From: VRUE01 sp040879985
GTDB lineage: Bacteria; Actinomycetota; Thermoleophilia; Solirubrobacterales; 70-9
Length of the DNA stretch: 64,000 nucleotides
Assembly (NCBI GenBank): GCA_040879985.1
Contig: JBBDJH010000004.1
Location: 1 to 64,000 of the forward strand
Reading direction: 5' to 3'
Position numbers and translations under genes: made by a program. The notes beneath the pieces are model-generated. The model made no database searches. It was not told the DNA's origin and worked only from the letters and a program-made list of their open reading frames with translations. Below are positions 1-7,830 of the stretch, in pieces (the first letter of the stretch is position 1; every line of letters starts with the position of its first letter).

Positions 1-133
1 GACCTACACGTTTCGGTGATCACGGAGCGACAGTTTTGCGTGACCACGGACACCGCCGGGCGGGGGGAGAACTCGAGGCGCTGTGCCCTTAAACACTCAT
101 GCCACCCGCCGCCGCAACCTTTAAGGTGCAATC

Positions 134-638
134 ATGGCAGTGATGCTGGAGCGCTGGAACGACGACAGGATGGACGACCTGGCCGGCAAGGTCGATGAGA
201 TCGGCGTGCAGTTGCGCGAACAAGGGGCCGAACTGCGTCAGGAGATGCAGGCGCAGGGCAGCGAATTGCGTCAGGAGATGCAGGCGCAGACGGTCGNNNN
301 NNNNNNNNNNNNNNNNNNNNNNNNNNNNNNNNNNNNNNNNNNNNNNNNNNNNNNNNNNNNNNNNNNNNNNNNNNNNNNNNNNNNNNNNNNNNNNNNGGCT
401 GCGTCAGGAAATGCAAGCGCAGGGCAGCGAATTGCGTCAGGAGATGCAGGCGCAGACGGTCGGGCTGCGTCAGGAAATGCAAGCGCAGGGCAGCGAATTG
501 CGTCAGGAGATGCAGGCACAGGGCCGCGAGATGCGCCAGGAGATACTCGAGCTGAGGCGGGCGATTAAATTTGCCGCGATCTCGGTGTCCAGTTCGGCCC
601 TCGCCGGGTTCGCCGCGCTGCTGGCTACGCAGCTGTAG
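134..638 (+). CDS. Hendecad coiled-coil protein with C-terminal membrane anchor (interrupted by assembly gap)
   Basis: The function is not known. The N-terminus (residues 1-33) has a WNDDRMDD motif that resembles the N-terminus of the gene at 1023. It is followed by tandem 11-residue repeats of the type LRQEMQAQGSE / LRQEMQAQTVG, which predict a long coiled coil. The last ~25 residues are hydrophobic (ISVSSSALAGFAALLATQL) and should anchor the protein in the membrane. A 100-N gap falls inside the repeats, so the reading frame before it (start 134) and after it (stop 638) differ only because the gap length is a placeholder. The start has a weak upstream AAGGTG. Such proteins are often annotated as hypothetical coiled-coil proteins; a role in membrane or stalk organisation would be speculation. 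Confidence 0.7.
233..535 (+). repeat. 66-nt tandem repeats (22 codons, two hendecads each), partly in gap
   Basis: The 66-nt period is exact after the gap: the copy beginning at 397 recurs at 463. The base string before the gap ends at exactly the point in the repeat where the string after the gap resumes. The missing stretch can therefore be a whole number of 66-nt units with no other sequence. Confidence 0.85.
297..396. other. Assembly gap of 100 N
   Basis: Exactly 100 N, the usual placeholder for a gap of unknown size. It lies in the 66-nt tandem repeat, which probably caused the assembly to break. In-frame joining of the flanking reading frames requires a true length divisible by 3, which every multiple of 66 satisfies. 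Confidence 0.95.
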
Positions 639-735
639 GTCGGGGCCCGACCGTCGCATGCTCGAACTGCGCTGCGGGCGCGCCACGCCCGGTCACCCCG
701 CCGGGGAAAGAGCAAGACCCCCACGCGGTGACCGG

Positions 736-806
736 GCAACAACGATCAGTGCAGTGGATGCCTCGAGAACCGTCCTGTTGGCACCCAGGGATACTTGTAT
801 CACATT
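736..806 (+). repeat. Diverged upstream repeat, copy 1
   Basis: This part of the 384-nt non-coding stretch 639-1022 resembles 3617-3679. Shared blocks in the same order are ACAACGATC, GCAG, TGCCTCG, GGCACCCA and TATCACATTTTT. Copy 1 lies about 217 nt before the coiled-coil gene at 1023 and copy 2 about 175 nt before vapB at 3854. It may be a promoter or regulatory region. The rest of 639-1022 shows no convincing gene. Confidence 0.5.
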
Positions 807-1022
807 TTTGGTCTAATCGTGAACTTTCTCTAATTGATAGCGATCACTTCGGGGCCAGCCTGGCTGGCGACCTCGTCCGGGCAGATCTGTTTGAGCGGAA
901 CTGCGGCAGGAGTCCAGGCGCAGGGCAGTGAGATGCGCCCCTCCTGAGACTTTTCAGTCTTTTGCGACAATAAGTTACAATTTGCGCACCACGCGTCACA
1001 CTCGCATCCCTACAGTCGGCGC

Positions 1023-1487
1023 ATGGAGGCAATGGCACAGCAGAATTGGACAGACGATCGCCTGGACGAAGCAATCAACGGCCTGCGCGCCGACGTAGGC
1101 GAACTGCGCGCCGAGGTAAATGGCGGAAACGCCGAACTGCGGCGGGAGATCAAGGAGGGCGTTGCCGAACTGCGGGGAGAACTGCAGGCGACCGACTTGG
1201 CGCTGCGCAAGGAGATCAAGGCGGGCAACGCCGAACTTCGCTCGGAGATGGCTGAGAGCAGCGCGGCGCTGCGCAAGGAGATCAAAGCTGGCAACGCCGA
1301 ACTTCGCTCGGAGATGGCTGAGAGCAGCGCGGCGCTGCGGGCGGAGATCAAGGCGGGCAACGCCGAACTTCGCTCGGAGATCTCAACCTTGAGGGCGGAG
1401 TTCACCGCGCTCAATCACACCTTGATCCAGGTCGGATTTGGCATTGCCGGAGCGATCCTCGCCGCCGCACTGCTTGGGCTGCTCTAA
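1023..1487 (+). CDS. Hendecad coiled-coil protein with C-terminal membrane anchor, paralogue of the first gene
   Basis: A 154-residue protein of unknown function. Its N-terminus (WTDDRLDEAINGLRADVGEL) matches the organisation of the gene at 134. Residues ~61-120 are 22-residue repeats, each two hendecads of the type LRKEIKAGNAE / LRSEMAESSAA, encoded by 66-nt copies beginning at 1203, 1269 and 1335. The C-terminus (residues ~132-154) is one hydrophobic segment rich in Ala, Gly and Leu, probably a membrane anchor. Start 1023 is used; ATG at 1035 is an alternative. The two genes share the repeat period but not the repeat sequence, so the repeats expanded or were homogenised separately in each gene. 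Confidence 0.8.
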   Translation: MEAMAQQNWTDDRLDEAINGLRADVGELRAEVNGGNAELRREIKEGVAELRGELQATDLALRKEIKAGNAELRSEMAESSAALRKEIKAGNAELRSEMAESSAALRAEIKAGNAELRSEISTLRAEFTALNHTLIQVGFGIAGAILAAALLGLL

Positions 1488-1501
1488 CCGACGCGCAATG
1501 C

Positions 1502-2522
1502 TCAGCGCGCGAAGGAGGGCTCGTCGAACAGGGCCTTGCCGAACGCCGCGACGAGGTCGCGGGCGAACTGGCGGTCGCCCTCGAACCTGAGTCGCTTGGG
1601 CCGCTGGTCGATCAGGGCGCTGAACCAGGCACCGAGCTCGCCGACCGCCTCGGTGGCGGTCTCGGAGGCGGACTCGGGATCGGGCTCGCAGGAGACGATC
1701 CTCCCCTCCACCACCTCGACGGTTACGCCTACCGGGTGTCGCCGCCCGGCCGGGCCGAGGCGCAAGACGAGGCGGCAGGCGCCGCCGGCCTCCTCGCCGA
1801 GGCGGACGAGCGGCGCGGCGAGTTGCACCGTCGCGACGAAGTCGAGCGCGTCGACCGGCCTTGCGCCCGCCGGCCGGTCGTCGCTCTCCACCCGCGCCCC
1901 GAGCGTCAGCGCGCCGACGGCGCGGCGCAGCCACTCGGTCGGTGCGCAGAGCTCGACCTTGCCGGCCCCCGCGAGGACCTCTACCAACCCGGTCCGACAC
2001 AGCTTCGACAGCAGGCGCTTGGCCGCCCGGGGCCGCAGCTCGCAGCCGGCAATCGCAGCGGCCGGCTCGACCGGCCCGGCGGCGAGGGTGTGCGCGAGGC
2101 CGTGTCCCCAGGCCTCGGAGAGAAGCTCGATCGCCCGCTTGGATCGCCTGTCGTCGTAGGGGAGCGGCCCTCCGGGGGCCTTGAGCAGCCAGAGCTCGAT
2201 GCCGTCGGCGGTCGGCAGGCGCGCCCGGCCGGTCGGGGTCAGGGCGTATTTCTGCTGATGGGCCGGGTCGACCGGTCCGCCCTCAGGCTGACGCCGACGC
2301 CGATCGGCAGGGCGGTGCGGCTGCGCCTCCCCTTCGTAGTCCTCGGGAACGCTCAGCGCGTTGAAGCCGCCGGCCATCGCGCGCATGATCTGCACCTGGA
2401 TCCCCTCCGAGAGCATCCCGACGGTCAGCGCCCCCGCGCGCAGACCCGCCTCCCCCGTAGACCCCGAGGCCCTGCCTCCCCGATTCCCCGTACCGATAGA
2501 AGGAATAGGTGATTCTAATCAC
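1502..2522 (-). pseudogene. Two-domain winged-helix transcriptional regulator, probably frameshifted near its start
   Basis: The longest intact frame is 1502-2416 (304 codons). Its C-terminal two thirds look like the tandem winged-helix family common in Thermoleophilia: a second winged helix around RAAKRLLSKLCRTGLVEVL and WLRRAVGAL, then an effector-like domain with VTVEVVEGRIVSCEPDPES. The expected N-terminal phrase GLRAGALTVG lies just upstream in the same frame, but that extension has no ATG, GTG or TTG start before a stop. A start (ATG at 2522) exists in another frame, which fits a frameshift around 2440-2460. The first winged helix is also poorly preserved (residues ~15-55 are charged and Pro-rich). 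Either a decayed gene or a sequence error. Confidence 0.5.
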
Positions 2523-2572
2523 AACCGCCGGTGGATCGCGGTGCCCGGCCGGTCACGGCCGGGCACCGTCCC

Positions 2573-3427
2573 TTACGCGGAGACCGCCGGACGCATTGCC
2601 GGGCGCATCCAGTTGCGGGCGGCATAGGCCTCCGCGAAGCCCGCCTCGAGTAGGTCGCTGCGCGCCTCGGCGTGCTCCTCTCCCGCGCTGACCTCGGCGA
2701 CGACGGTGCGGCAGCCCGCCGCGGCGGCGTCGCGCAGACGGCGGCGGAGCAGCGCCCTTGCGCAGCCCCTCCCCCGCTCGGCGTCGACGGTCGCGTCGAG
2801 GCCGAGCACGGCGACCCCGTCCTCGACCAGCATCGCGCCGGTGGCGATCACCTGCACGTCGGGCGCCGGCGCCGCCGTGTAGCAGCGCCAGCCGTCTCTG
2901 CCGGGCAGCCCGAAGTAGAGGGCCTCGGCCATGATCGGCAGGCCCAGGCCTTCGCGGGCGAGGATGCTGAACCCTTCGCCGTCGATCTCGTGCTCTCCCA
3001 GCTCGAAGACCTCGACCTCGCGGTCCTCGGGCCCATCGGGCGACACCGCGTCGCGCACAAACGCGACCTCCGCCTCGCCGCGCTCGTACTCATGGCCCTC
3101 CAGCCACTCCTCGGCCGCCGCCGAGCCCGGCCGCCCCTCGGCCACCGGCACGCGGTATTCAACCTCCCGCGAGCGCATCCATTCGACCGCGTCGGCGACG
3201 TGGCCGTCGGCGATCGCGCCGGGCTCGGCGGCGCCCTGGATCAGGCTCAACTCGGGCTCCCGCGGCTCGCTGCCAAAGGCAGTCGCCAGGACAGGGCCGA
3301 AGCGCTGCGCCTCGATCCCCTCGCCGGTTACGGCGTCCGGCACGACCGCCCTCCACATCTCGCGCCGGAACGACTGCTTGGCCCTCTCCCATACAGCGTG
3401 GTCGTGGTGCATTGACTGCCTCCCCAC
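2573..3427 (-). CDS. GNAT-family N-acetyltransferase
   Basis: A 284-residue protein whose C-terminal domain (residues ~195-270) fits the GNAT fold. A strand reading GAMLVEDGVAVLGLDATV is followed by the acetyl-CoA loop region VDAERGRGCARALLRRRL and then the late strand-helix AGFAEAYAARNWM. The N-terminal ~180 residues are acidic and probably form a divergent GNAT-like half, as in double-domain family members. The substrate is unknown. The start is GTG at 3427 or ATG at 3412. It is transcribed leftward, toward the damaged regulator. Confidence 0.7.
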   Translation of the reverse strand: MGRQSMHHDHAVWERAKQSFRREMWRAVVPDAVTGEGIEAQRFGPVLATAFGSEPREPELSLIQGAAEPGAIADGHVADAVEWMRSREVEYRVPVAEGRPGSAAAEEWLEGHEYERGEAEVAFVRDAVSPDGPEDREVEVFELGEHEIDGEGFSILAREGLGLPIMAEALYFGLPGRDGWRCYTAAPAPDVQVIATGAMLVEDGVAVLGLDATVDAERGRGCARALLRRRLRDAAAAGCRTVVAEVSAGEEHAEARSDLLEAGFAEAYAARNWMRPAMRPAVSA

Positions 3428-3616
3428 TTGCTGTTTATCCGGAATGTCTCTAGGAGTCCGAGCCTATTGGTACGTTGCCGGATTTGTCAAGAATTTTTTG
3501 GGATTTCAGGCCTGTGGCAGCACAAGGAGAGAGAAGTCGGCAGCCGCACGGGGCTGGCCCTCGAGACACGACCGGCCGCTGCGGACCCTGCCCAAGGGCC
3601 CGCGACGGCCGACCGT

Positions 3617-3679
3617 ACAACGATCTGGAGCAGGTGCCTCGGAGTCAAAATGGCACCCACGTGAGTTCTATCACATTTT
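3617..3679 (+). repeat. Diverged upstream repeat, copy 2
   Basis: Second copy of the element at 736-806. The shared blocks ACAACGATC, GCAG, GTGCCTCG, GGCACCCA and TATCACATTTTT occur in the same order with small indels. It lies in the 425-nt gap 3428-3853 between the GNAT gene and vapB, which otherwise shows no gene. Confidence 0.5.
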
Positions 3680-3853
3680 TCTGCTGAATGTGTAAAGACT
3701 TTTGTTCCGTTCAGTTCACGTAGGCCTGCTCGTCGACAATGCGACCACGGGCGGGTTTCGGCACAGGTCCGGATCGAAACTTTTTGAATCTGCGCGCCAC
3801 ACGCGCGTTGGCGCCTCATAGCGTCGGCGGCCGAAACAGCGTGAAGGAGGCGT

Positions 3854-4126
3854 ATGATGCTGCGTATGAAAGAGCGAATCACGATCTCGGTCGAGCCGGA
3901 AGCGCTCGAGGGCCCTCGAGCGGACGTGGAGTCCGGCAGGGCGCCCAACCTCTCCGCGGCGGTGGAACGGTCGCTTACGGCCGCCAGGAGGCGGCAGGCG
4001 ATACGGGAGTACGTCGAGATGTGGGAAGAGGAGTTCGGGCCGATTGGAGAGGAGGCGAGGGAGTGGGCGCGCAGGGAACTCAAACGGGCATGGGGCCAAA
4101 GCTTGTCCTCGACGCAGGGGCGTTGA
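3854..4126 (+). CDS. vapB: VapB-type antitoxin (ribbon-helix-helix), module 1
   Basis: A 90-residue protein. The N-terminal strand ERITISVEPE followed by two short helices (NLSAAVERSLTAARRR) is a ribbon-helix-helix DNA-binding domain. The C-terminal part (EEEFGPIGEEAREWARREL) should wrap around the toxin. A strong ribosome-binding site, GAAGGAGG, ends at 3850; ATG codons at 3854, 3857 and 3866 are possible, and spacing favours 3857. It overlaps the PIN toxin gene by 37 nt, the usual antitoxin-first arrangement. It probably represses its own promoter together with the toxin. Confidence 0.75.
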   Translation: MMLRMKERITISVEPEALEGPRADVESGRAPNLSAAVERSLTAARRRQAIREYVEMWEEEFGPIGEEAREWARRELKRAWGQSLSSTQGR

Positions 4127-4473
4127 TCGCCGCGGAGCGCGATGACGGAAAGGTGGCCGCGATGATCGAGGAGGCGCACGATCTCGGCGGGCACACCGTG
4201 GTCCCGGCAAGCGTGCTGGCCCAGGTCTGGCGCGGTGGCCCGAAGTCCGCCCGCGTGGCAAGGCTGATCGACGGGTCCGTCGTCGATGTCCTCGACGAGG
4301 ACCGTGCAAAGGAGGTGGGCCGGCGCCTTGGCAAGCGCGAACGCGCAGATATCGCCGATGCGCATGTCGTCTGCTGTGCGGTCGAGCGGCTGGCGGCGAT
4401 CCTCACGTCGGATCTGGGCGACGCCGAAGCATTGATGGAACCGGGTGAGTCAGTCGGGCTCGTCGGTGTCTGA
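4090..4473 (+). CDS. vapC: VapC-type PIN-domain ribonuclease toxin, module 1
   Basis: A 127-residue PIN protein, predicted to be an Mg-dependent ribonuclease held in check by the upstream antitoxin. The opening strand LVLDAGALIAAE carries the first catalytic Asp. VPASVLAQVWRGG matches the second conserved block of this actinobacterial PIN subgroup. ADIADAHVV and LTSDLGDAEAL carry the distal acidic residues. ATG at 4090 is chosen because it sits directly before the PIN strand and gives the overlap with vapB. It ends 13 nt from the convergent XRE gene. Confidence 0.8.
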   Translation: MGPKLVLDAGALIAAERDDGKVAAMIEEAHDLGGHTVVPASVLAQVWRGGPKSARVARLIDGSVVDVLDEDRAKEVGRRLGKRERADIADAHVVCCAVERLAAILTSDLGDAEALMEPGESVGLVGV

Positions 4474-4486
4474 CGAGCCTCGGGCC

Positions 4487-4762
4487 CTATTCGAACTCGA
4501 AGCGCTGCGCGTGCTCTTTCCAGGCCATGTTGCCGCAGAGGACGCTGGGGGCGACCTCGAGGGCGCCGGCCAGCCTGATGATCGTGCCGAGGCGGGGCTC
4601 GCGGCCGCCCCGCTCGAGCAGGGAGACTTCGGTCCGGTGCATGCCGCACCGCTCGGCCAGCTGCAGCTGCGAGAGGCCGGCGGCGAACCTCGCCTCGTAC
4701 AGGTTCACTGCAAAGCGGTCGCGCACCCCGCCGCTCGCATCTCCCGGATATCGCTCGCTCAT
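4487..4762 (-). CDS. XRE-family helix-turn-helix regulator, copy 1
   Basis: A 91-residue Cro/CI-type HTH protein. Residues ~20-75 contain AGLSQLQLAERCGMHRTE and VSLLERGGREPRLGTIIRLA, a typical five-helix XRE domain. ATG at 4762 is chosen; an upstream in-frame ATG at 4813 would only add a tail without domain sense. It closely resembles the gene at 8591-8839, including the block EISLLERGGREPRLGTII. It lies 63 nt downstream of methyltransferase 1 on the same strand and could be co-transcribed with it. Confidence 0.85.
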   Translation of the reverse strand: MSERYPGDASGGVRDRFAVNLYEARFAAGLSQLQLAERCGMHRTEVSLLERGGREPRLGTIIRLAGALEVAPSVLCGNMAWKEHAQRFEFE

Positions 4763-4825
4763 TGCGCCGTAGCTTCTAACATGCGAGCCGTTCAGGCAAG
4801 AGCCAGGCCGCATCCATCCTCCTGT

Positions 4826-5599
4826 CTACAGCTGTAGAGCCCGCGCCTCGACGAAGAGCTCGCGCTGCTCATCGTCGGGGACGCAGGGCCAGCCCTCTTC
4901 GTCGAAGACGTTGGCGAGGCTGAGGCCGACCGACTCGAAGATCTCGGCCAGCTCCTCGACCGCGTAGAGGCGGCGCTGGAAGGGGACCGCCTCCGATTCG
5001 CCCGTGTGCTCGCAGGCGAGCAGCGATCGCCGCGTGCCATCGAGGCGGTGGGTCGGCTCGTTCCAGTGCTGTTCGATCAGCTCGATCGTCTCGCTTTCCT
5101 CGATCCAGGTCCGCTCGGGCAGGTGCGCCGCGACGTGCAGCACGTTGGGCAGCTGCATCAGCAGCCGGCCGCCAGGGCGCAGCGCCCGCGCGGCGGCCTC
5201 GAAGGCGAGCAGGTTTTCCTCGTCGTAGTCGAAGTGCTCGAGCGCGCCGCCGCCCAGGCTCAGCACGATGTCGAACTCGTCCTCGAACTCGAGCCGGCGC
5301 GGATCCTCCTCGACGAAGGAGGGCAGGAGGTTCTGCATCTCCGCCTCGCCCGCGGCCGAGGAGAGCAGATCGGCGTGCGTGTCGACGCCGACCACGTCGA
5401 AGCCGAGCCGCGACAGCGCCAGCGTGCGCTGCCCGGTGGCGCAGGCGAGGTCGAGGATGCGTTCCTGCTCGTCGGGGTCCAGCATCCTCACCACCAGCAC
5501 GGCCTTCGCCTCGCCGCCCCGTTCGAAGTAGAGGGCGTCGACGTTCGCGGACAGGCTGGTCCGGTACCAGTCGGCTGGGATTCCCGCGCCGGGGGCCAT
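4826..5599 (-). CDS. SAM-dependent methyltransferase, copy 1
   Basis: A 257-residue class I methyltransferase. Motif I is ILDLACATGQRTLAL; GFDVVGVDTH gives the acidic residue after strand 2; EDEFDIVLSLGGGALEHF and LRPGGRLLMQLPN are later motifs. The N-terminus DWYRTSLSANVD is shared with the paralogue at 7831. The substrate is unknown; relatives act on small molecules. ATG at 5599 is chosen because the upstream frame has no domain content. It is followed by XRE copy 1, mirroring the second methyltransferase/XRE pair. Confidence 0.8.
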   Translation of the reverse strand: MAPGAGIPADWYRTSLSANVDALYFERGGEAKAVLVVRMLDPDEQERILDLACATGQRTLALSRLGFDVVGVDTHADLLSSAAGEAEMQNLLPSFVEEDPRRLEFEDEFDIVLSLGGGALEHFDYDEENLLAFEAAARALRPGGRLLMQLPNVLHVAAHLPERTWIEESETIELIEQHWNEPTHRLDGTRRSLLACEHTGESEAVPFQRRLYAVEELAEIFESVGLSLANVFDEEGWPCVPDDEQRELFVEARALQL

Positions 5600-5667
5600 G
5601 ATCGAGGTCAACCTAGTACTTCGCCGCCTCCAATGCAAACCTTGAACGTTCCCAAAGCCCAAGGGCC

Positions 5668-6528
5668 TCAGTCGGAGGGCGCGCCGGAGGCCGTGTACGG
5701 CAGTTCGCCGGTGTCGTGCAGCTCGTGGCGCAACGAGTTGATCACCGCGCCGGCCAGCAGCGCCAGGCTGAGCAGGTAGAACCAGAGCAGGGCGATCAGG
5801 ATGAAGCCCATCGTCGAGCCGAAGCGCGAGAGGCTGGTGACGTTGGCGAGGTAGAAGGGGAAGGCCCAGTTGGCGACGCCGGCGGCGACCGTGACGAAGG
5901 CCGCCCCGGGCCAGACGTCGCGCCACGGCATGTGGCCTTTCGGCACCGCCCAGTAGATCACCGAGCAGATCGCGAAGACGACCCCCACCGCCAGGCCGAG
6001 CAGCAGCGCCGTGTCGATCAGCTTGATGTCGGAGAGGCCAAGCGGCAGTTTGTCGGTGCTGGAGACGATCGTCGCCTCGATCGTCGGCAGCACGATGCTG
6101 GCCGCGATCAGCAGCAGCACCACCCCGAGCATCGTGAAGGAGAAGCGCTTCTGCTCGACCCAGCCGCGATTGGGCACGTGGTAGATGCGCCCGAAGGCGG
6201 TGTCCATCGCCCCCCAGAAGGAGGCGCCGATCCAGAGCGAGCCGAGGAAGGCGGCGATCCCGATCGTGGTCGAGTTTTCCTCGATCCGGTCGAGCGCGTT
6301 GCTCAGCGTCCCCTCCTCGGCGTTGGGGAAGAGCCGCTGCAGGTCGTCGAGCACGCCCGCCTCGACCCCCTGGATTTTCAGCACCTGGCCGAAGACGAAG
6401 AGGACCAACAGGGCGAAGGGGAAAACCGCGAGCAGCAGGTTGTAGGCGACCATCGCGGAGAGCCCGGTGACGTTCTCTTTATAGGCGCGCTGCCAGAAGG
6501 CGCGCAGCCAGGGACGTGGATTTCTCAT
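5668..6528 (-). CDS. YihY/BrkB-family inner membrane protein
   Basis: A 286-residue polytopic membrane protein. The family signature is visible: an N-terminal NVTGLSAMVAYNLLLAVFPF segment, the middle region SLWIGASFWGAMDTAFGRIY, then four further hydrophobic segments ending near MGFILIALLWFYLLSLALL. Members were once called ribonuclease BN in error; some are proposed transporters, and the function remains unclear. ATG at 6528 is preferred over TTG at 6570, because the rpoD promoter lies across the TTG. It is transcribed divergently from rpoD. Confidence 0.8.
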   Translation of the reverse strand: MRNPRPWLRAFWQRAYKENVTGLSAMVAYNLLLAVFPFALLVLFVFGQVLKIQGVEAGVLDDLQRLFPNAEEGTLSNALDRIEENSTTIGIAAFLGSLWIGASFWGAMDTAFGRIYHVPNRGWVEQKRFSFTMLGVVLLLIAASIVLPTIEATIVSSTDKLPLGLSDIKLIDTALLLGLAVGVVFAICSVIYWAVPKGHMPWRDVWPGAAFVTVAAGVANWAFPFYLANVTSLSRFGSTMGFILIALLWFYLLSLALLAGAVINSLRHELHDTGELPYTASGAPSD

Positions 6529-6560
6529 TGCTTTGGGCACAGTTTGGGCACGATCGGGGC

Positions 6561-6589
6561 TTGACTTCAAAAACTGAAGCGCCTATCAT
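6561..6589 (+). promoter_or_regulatory. Consensus-like sigma-70 promoter of rpoD
   Basis: TTGACT at 6561-6566 and TATCAT at 6584-6589 are separated by 17 bp. This is the closest match to a housekeeping promoter in the window and it points at rpoD. Predicted transcription start is near 6596. Confidence 0.7.
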
Positions 6590-6605
6590 GCGAACAGACG
6601 TTTGA

Positions 6606-6669
6606 GCCTCGCAGGGACTTCGAGGCCATATCCCTACCTTCGCGGACCGCTTCTCCGGTCCGCTTTTTT
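6606..6669 (+). terminator. Leader hairpin followed by intrinsic terminator upstream of rpoD
   Basis: GCCTCG (6606-6611) pairs with CGAGGC (6621-6626). Then an 8-bp perfect stem, GCGGACCG (6642-6649) with CGGTCCGC (6656-6663), has a 6-nt loop and is followed directly by TTTTTT (6664-6669). It lies between the promoter and the rpoD start, so most transcripts should either end after ~75 nt or read through. It may be an attenuator, or the end of a small RNA. Confidence 0.7.
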
Positions 6670-6695
6670 GACGCAGAAAGACGGGTGCAGAATAG

Positions 6696-7802
6696 ATGCT
6701 GGTTGCTGAGCTTCAGGAGCTCGAGGAGGTAAAAGGGCTGGTCCACAGGGGCCAGCAACTCGGTGTGCTGACCTTCGGCGACATCGCCTCGGCGGTGTCC
6801 GAGGTCGATCTCGACGAGTCCGACGTCGAGGATCTCTACGGCCACATCGAGAAGCAGGGCATCGAGCTCGTCGAGGACATGGACCCGGCCCAGAAAGCGG
6901 CCGCCGACGCGATGCCCGCCGACACCGGCCGCAAAGGCCGTCGCCGCGCCAAAGCCTCGATCGACCTCAAACCGGACATGACGACGGACAGCCTGCAGCT
7001 GTTCCTCAAGGACATCGGCAAAGTCCGCCTGCTGACCGCCGCCGAGGAGGTCGAACTCGCCAAGCGGATCGAGCGCGGCGACCTCGACGCTAAGCAGAAA
7101 ATGGTCGAGTCCAACCTGCGCCTGGTCGTCTCGATCGCGAAGAACTACCGCAACCAGGGCCTGCCCTTCCTCGACCTGATCCAGGAGGGCACGCTGGGCC
7201 TGGTCCGCGCCGCCGAGAAGTTCGACTACCGCAAGGGCTTCAAGTTCTCGACCTACGCGACCTGGTGGATCCGCCAGGCGATCGCCCGCGCCCTGGCCGA
7301 CAAGGCGCGCACGATCCGCATCCCGGTCCACGTGGTCGAGAAGCTCAACAAGATCGGCCGCGCCGAGCGCAAGCTGGTCACCGAGCTGGGCCGTGAGCCG
7401 ACCCCCGAGGAGATTGCCGACGTGACCGGGATCGACCCCGAGGAGGTCGACTCGATCAAGCGCTCCGCCCAGGCCCCCGTCAGCCTGGAGAAGCCGGTCG
7501 GCGACGAGGAGGAGTCGGAGTTCGGCCAGTTCATCGCCGACGAGAAGGCCGAGTCGCCGTTCGACCGCGCCGCCGACCTGCTGACCAAAGAGGCGCTGAA
7601 GGAAGCGCTCGAGAACCTCTCCTACCGCGAGCGCCGCGTGCTCGAACTGCGCTACGGGCTCGGCGGCGAGCACCCGCGCACGCTCGACGAGGTCGGCCGC
7701 ACCTTCAACGTCACCCGCGAGCGGATCCGCCAGATCGAGAACCAGAGCCTCAAAAAGCTCCAGCAGCTGGGCGAAGCGCAGAAACTGCGCGAAGTCACCT
7801 GA
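6696..7802 (+). CDS. rpoD: Primary-type RNA polymerase sigma factor
   Basis: A 368-residue sigma-70 factor. Residues 1-60 resemble region 1.1. DSLQLFLKDIGKVRLLTA is region 1.2. RLVVSIAKNYRNQGLPFLDL and FKFSTYATWWIRQAIARAL are regions 2.1-2.4, which bind core enzyme, melt DNA and read the -10 box. The middle part (PVHVVEKLNKIGRAERKL onward) is region 3. GRTFNVTRERIRQIENQS is the region 4.2 helix-turn-helix that reads the -35 box. The length and the full set of regions mark a housekeeping factor. Its own promoter is consensus-like and is followed by a terminator, so leader read-through may set its level. Confidence 0.95.
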   Translation: MLVAELQELEEVKGLVHRGQQLGVLTFGDIASAVSEVDLDESDVEDLYGHIEKQGIELVEDMDPAQKAAADAMPADTGRKGRRRAKASIDLKPDMTTDSLQLFLKDIGKVRLLTAAEEVELAKRIERGDLDAKQKMVESNLRLVVSIAKNYRNQGLPFLDLIQEGTLGLVRAAEKFDYRKGFKFSTYATWWIRQAIARALADKARTIRIPVHVVEKLNKIGRAERKLVTELGREPTPEEIADVTGIDPEEVDSIKRSAQAPVSLEKPVGDEEESEFGQFIADEKAESPFDRAADLLTKEALKEALENLSYRERRVLELRYGLGGEHPRTLDEVGRTFNVTRERIRQIENQSLKKLQQLGEAQKLREVT

Positions 7803-7830
7803 GGCGGGTTTGCTCTAAGCTTCCTGATTG

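Noticed and set aside
233..535. CRISPR-like tandem repeats
   Set aside because: The 66-nt repeats are contiguous, have no spacers and encode 22-residue coiled-coil units.
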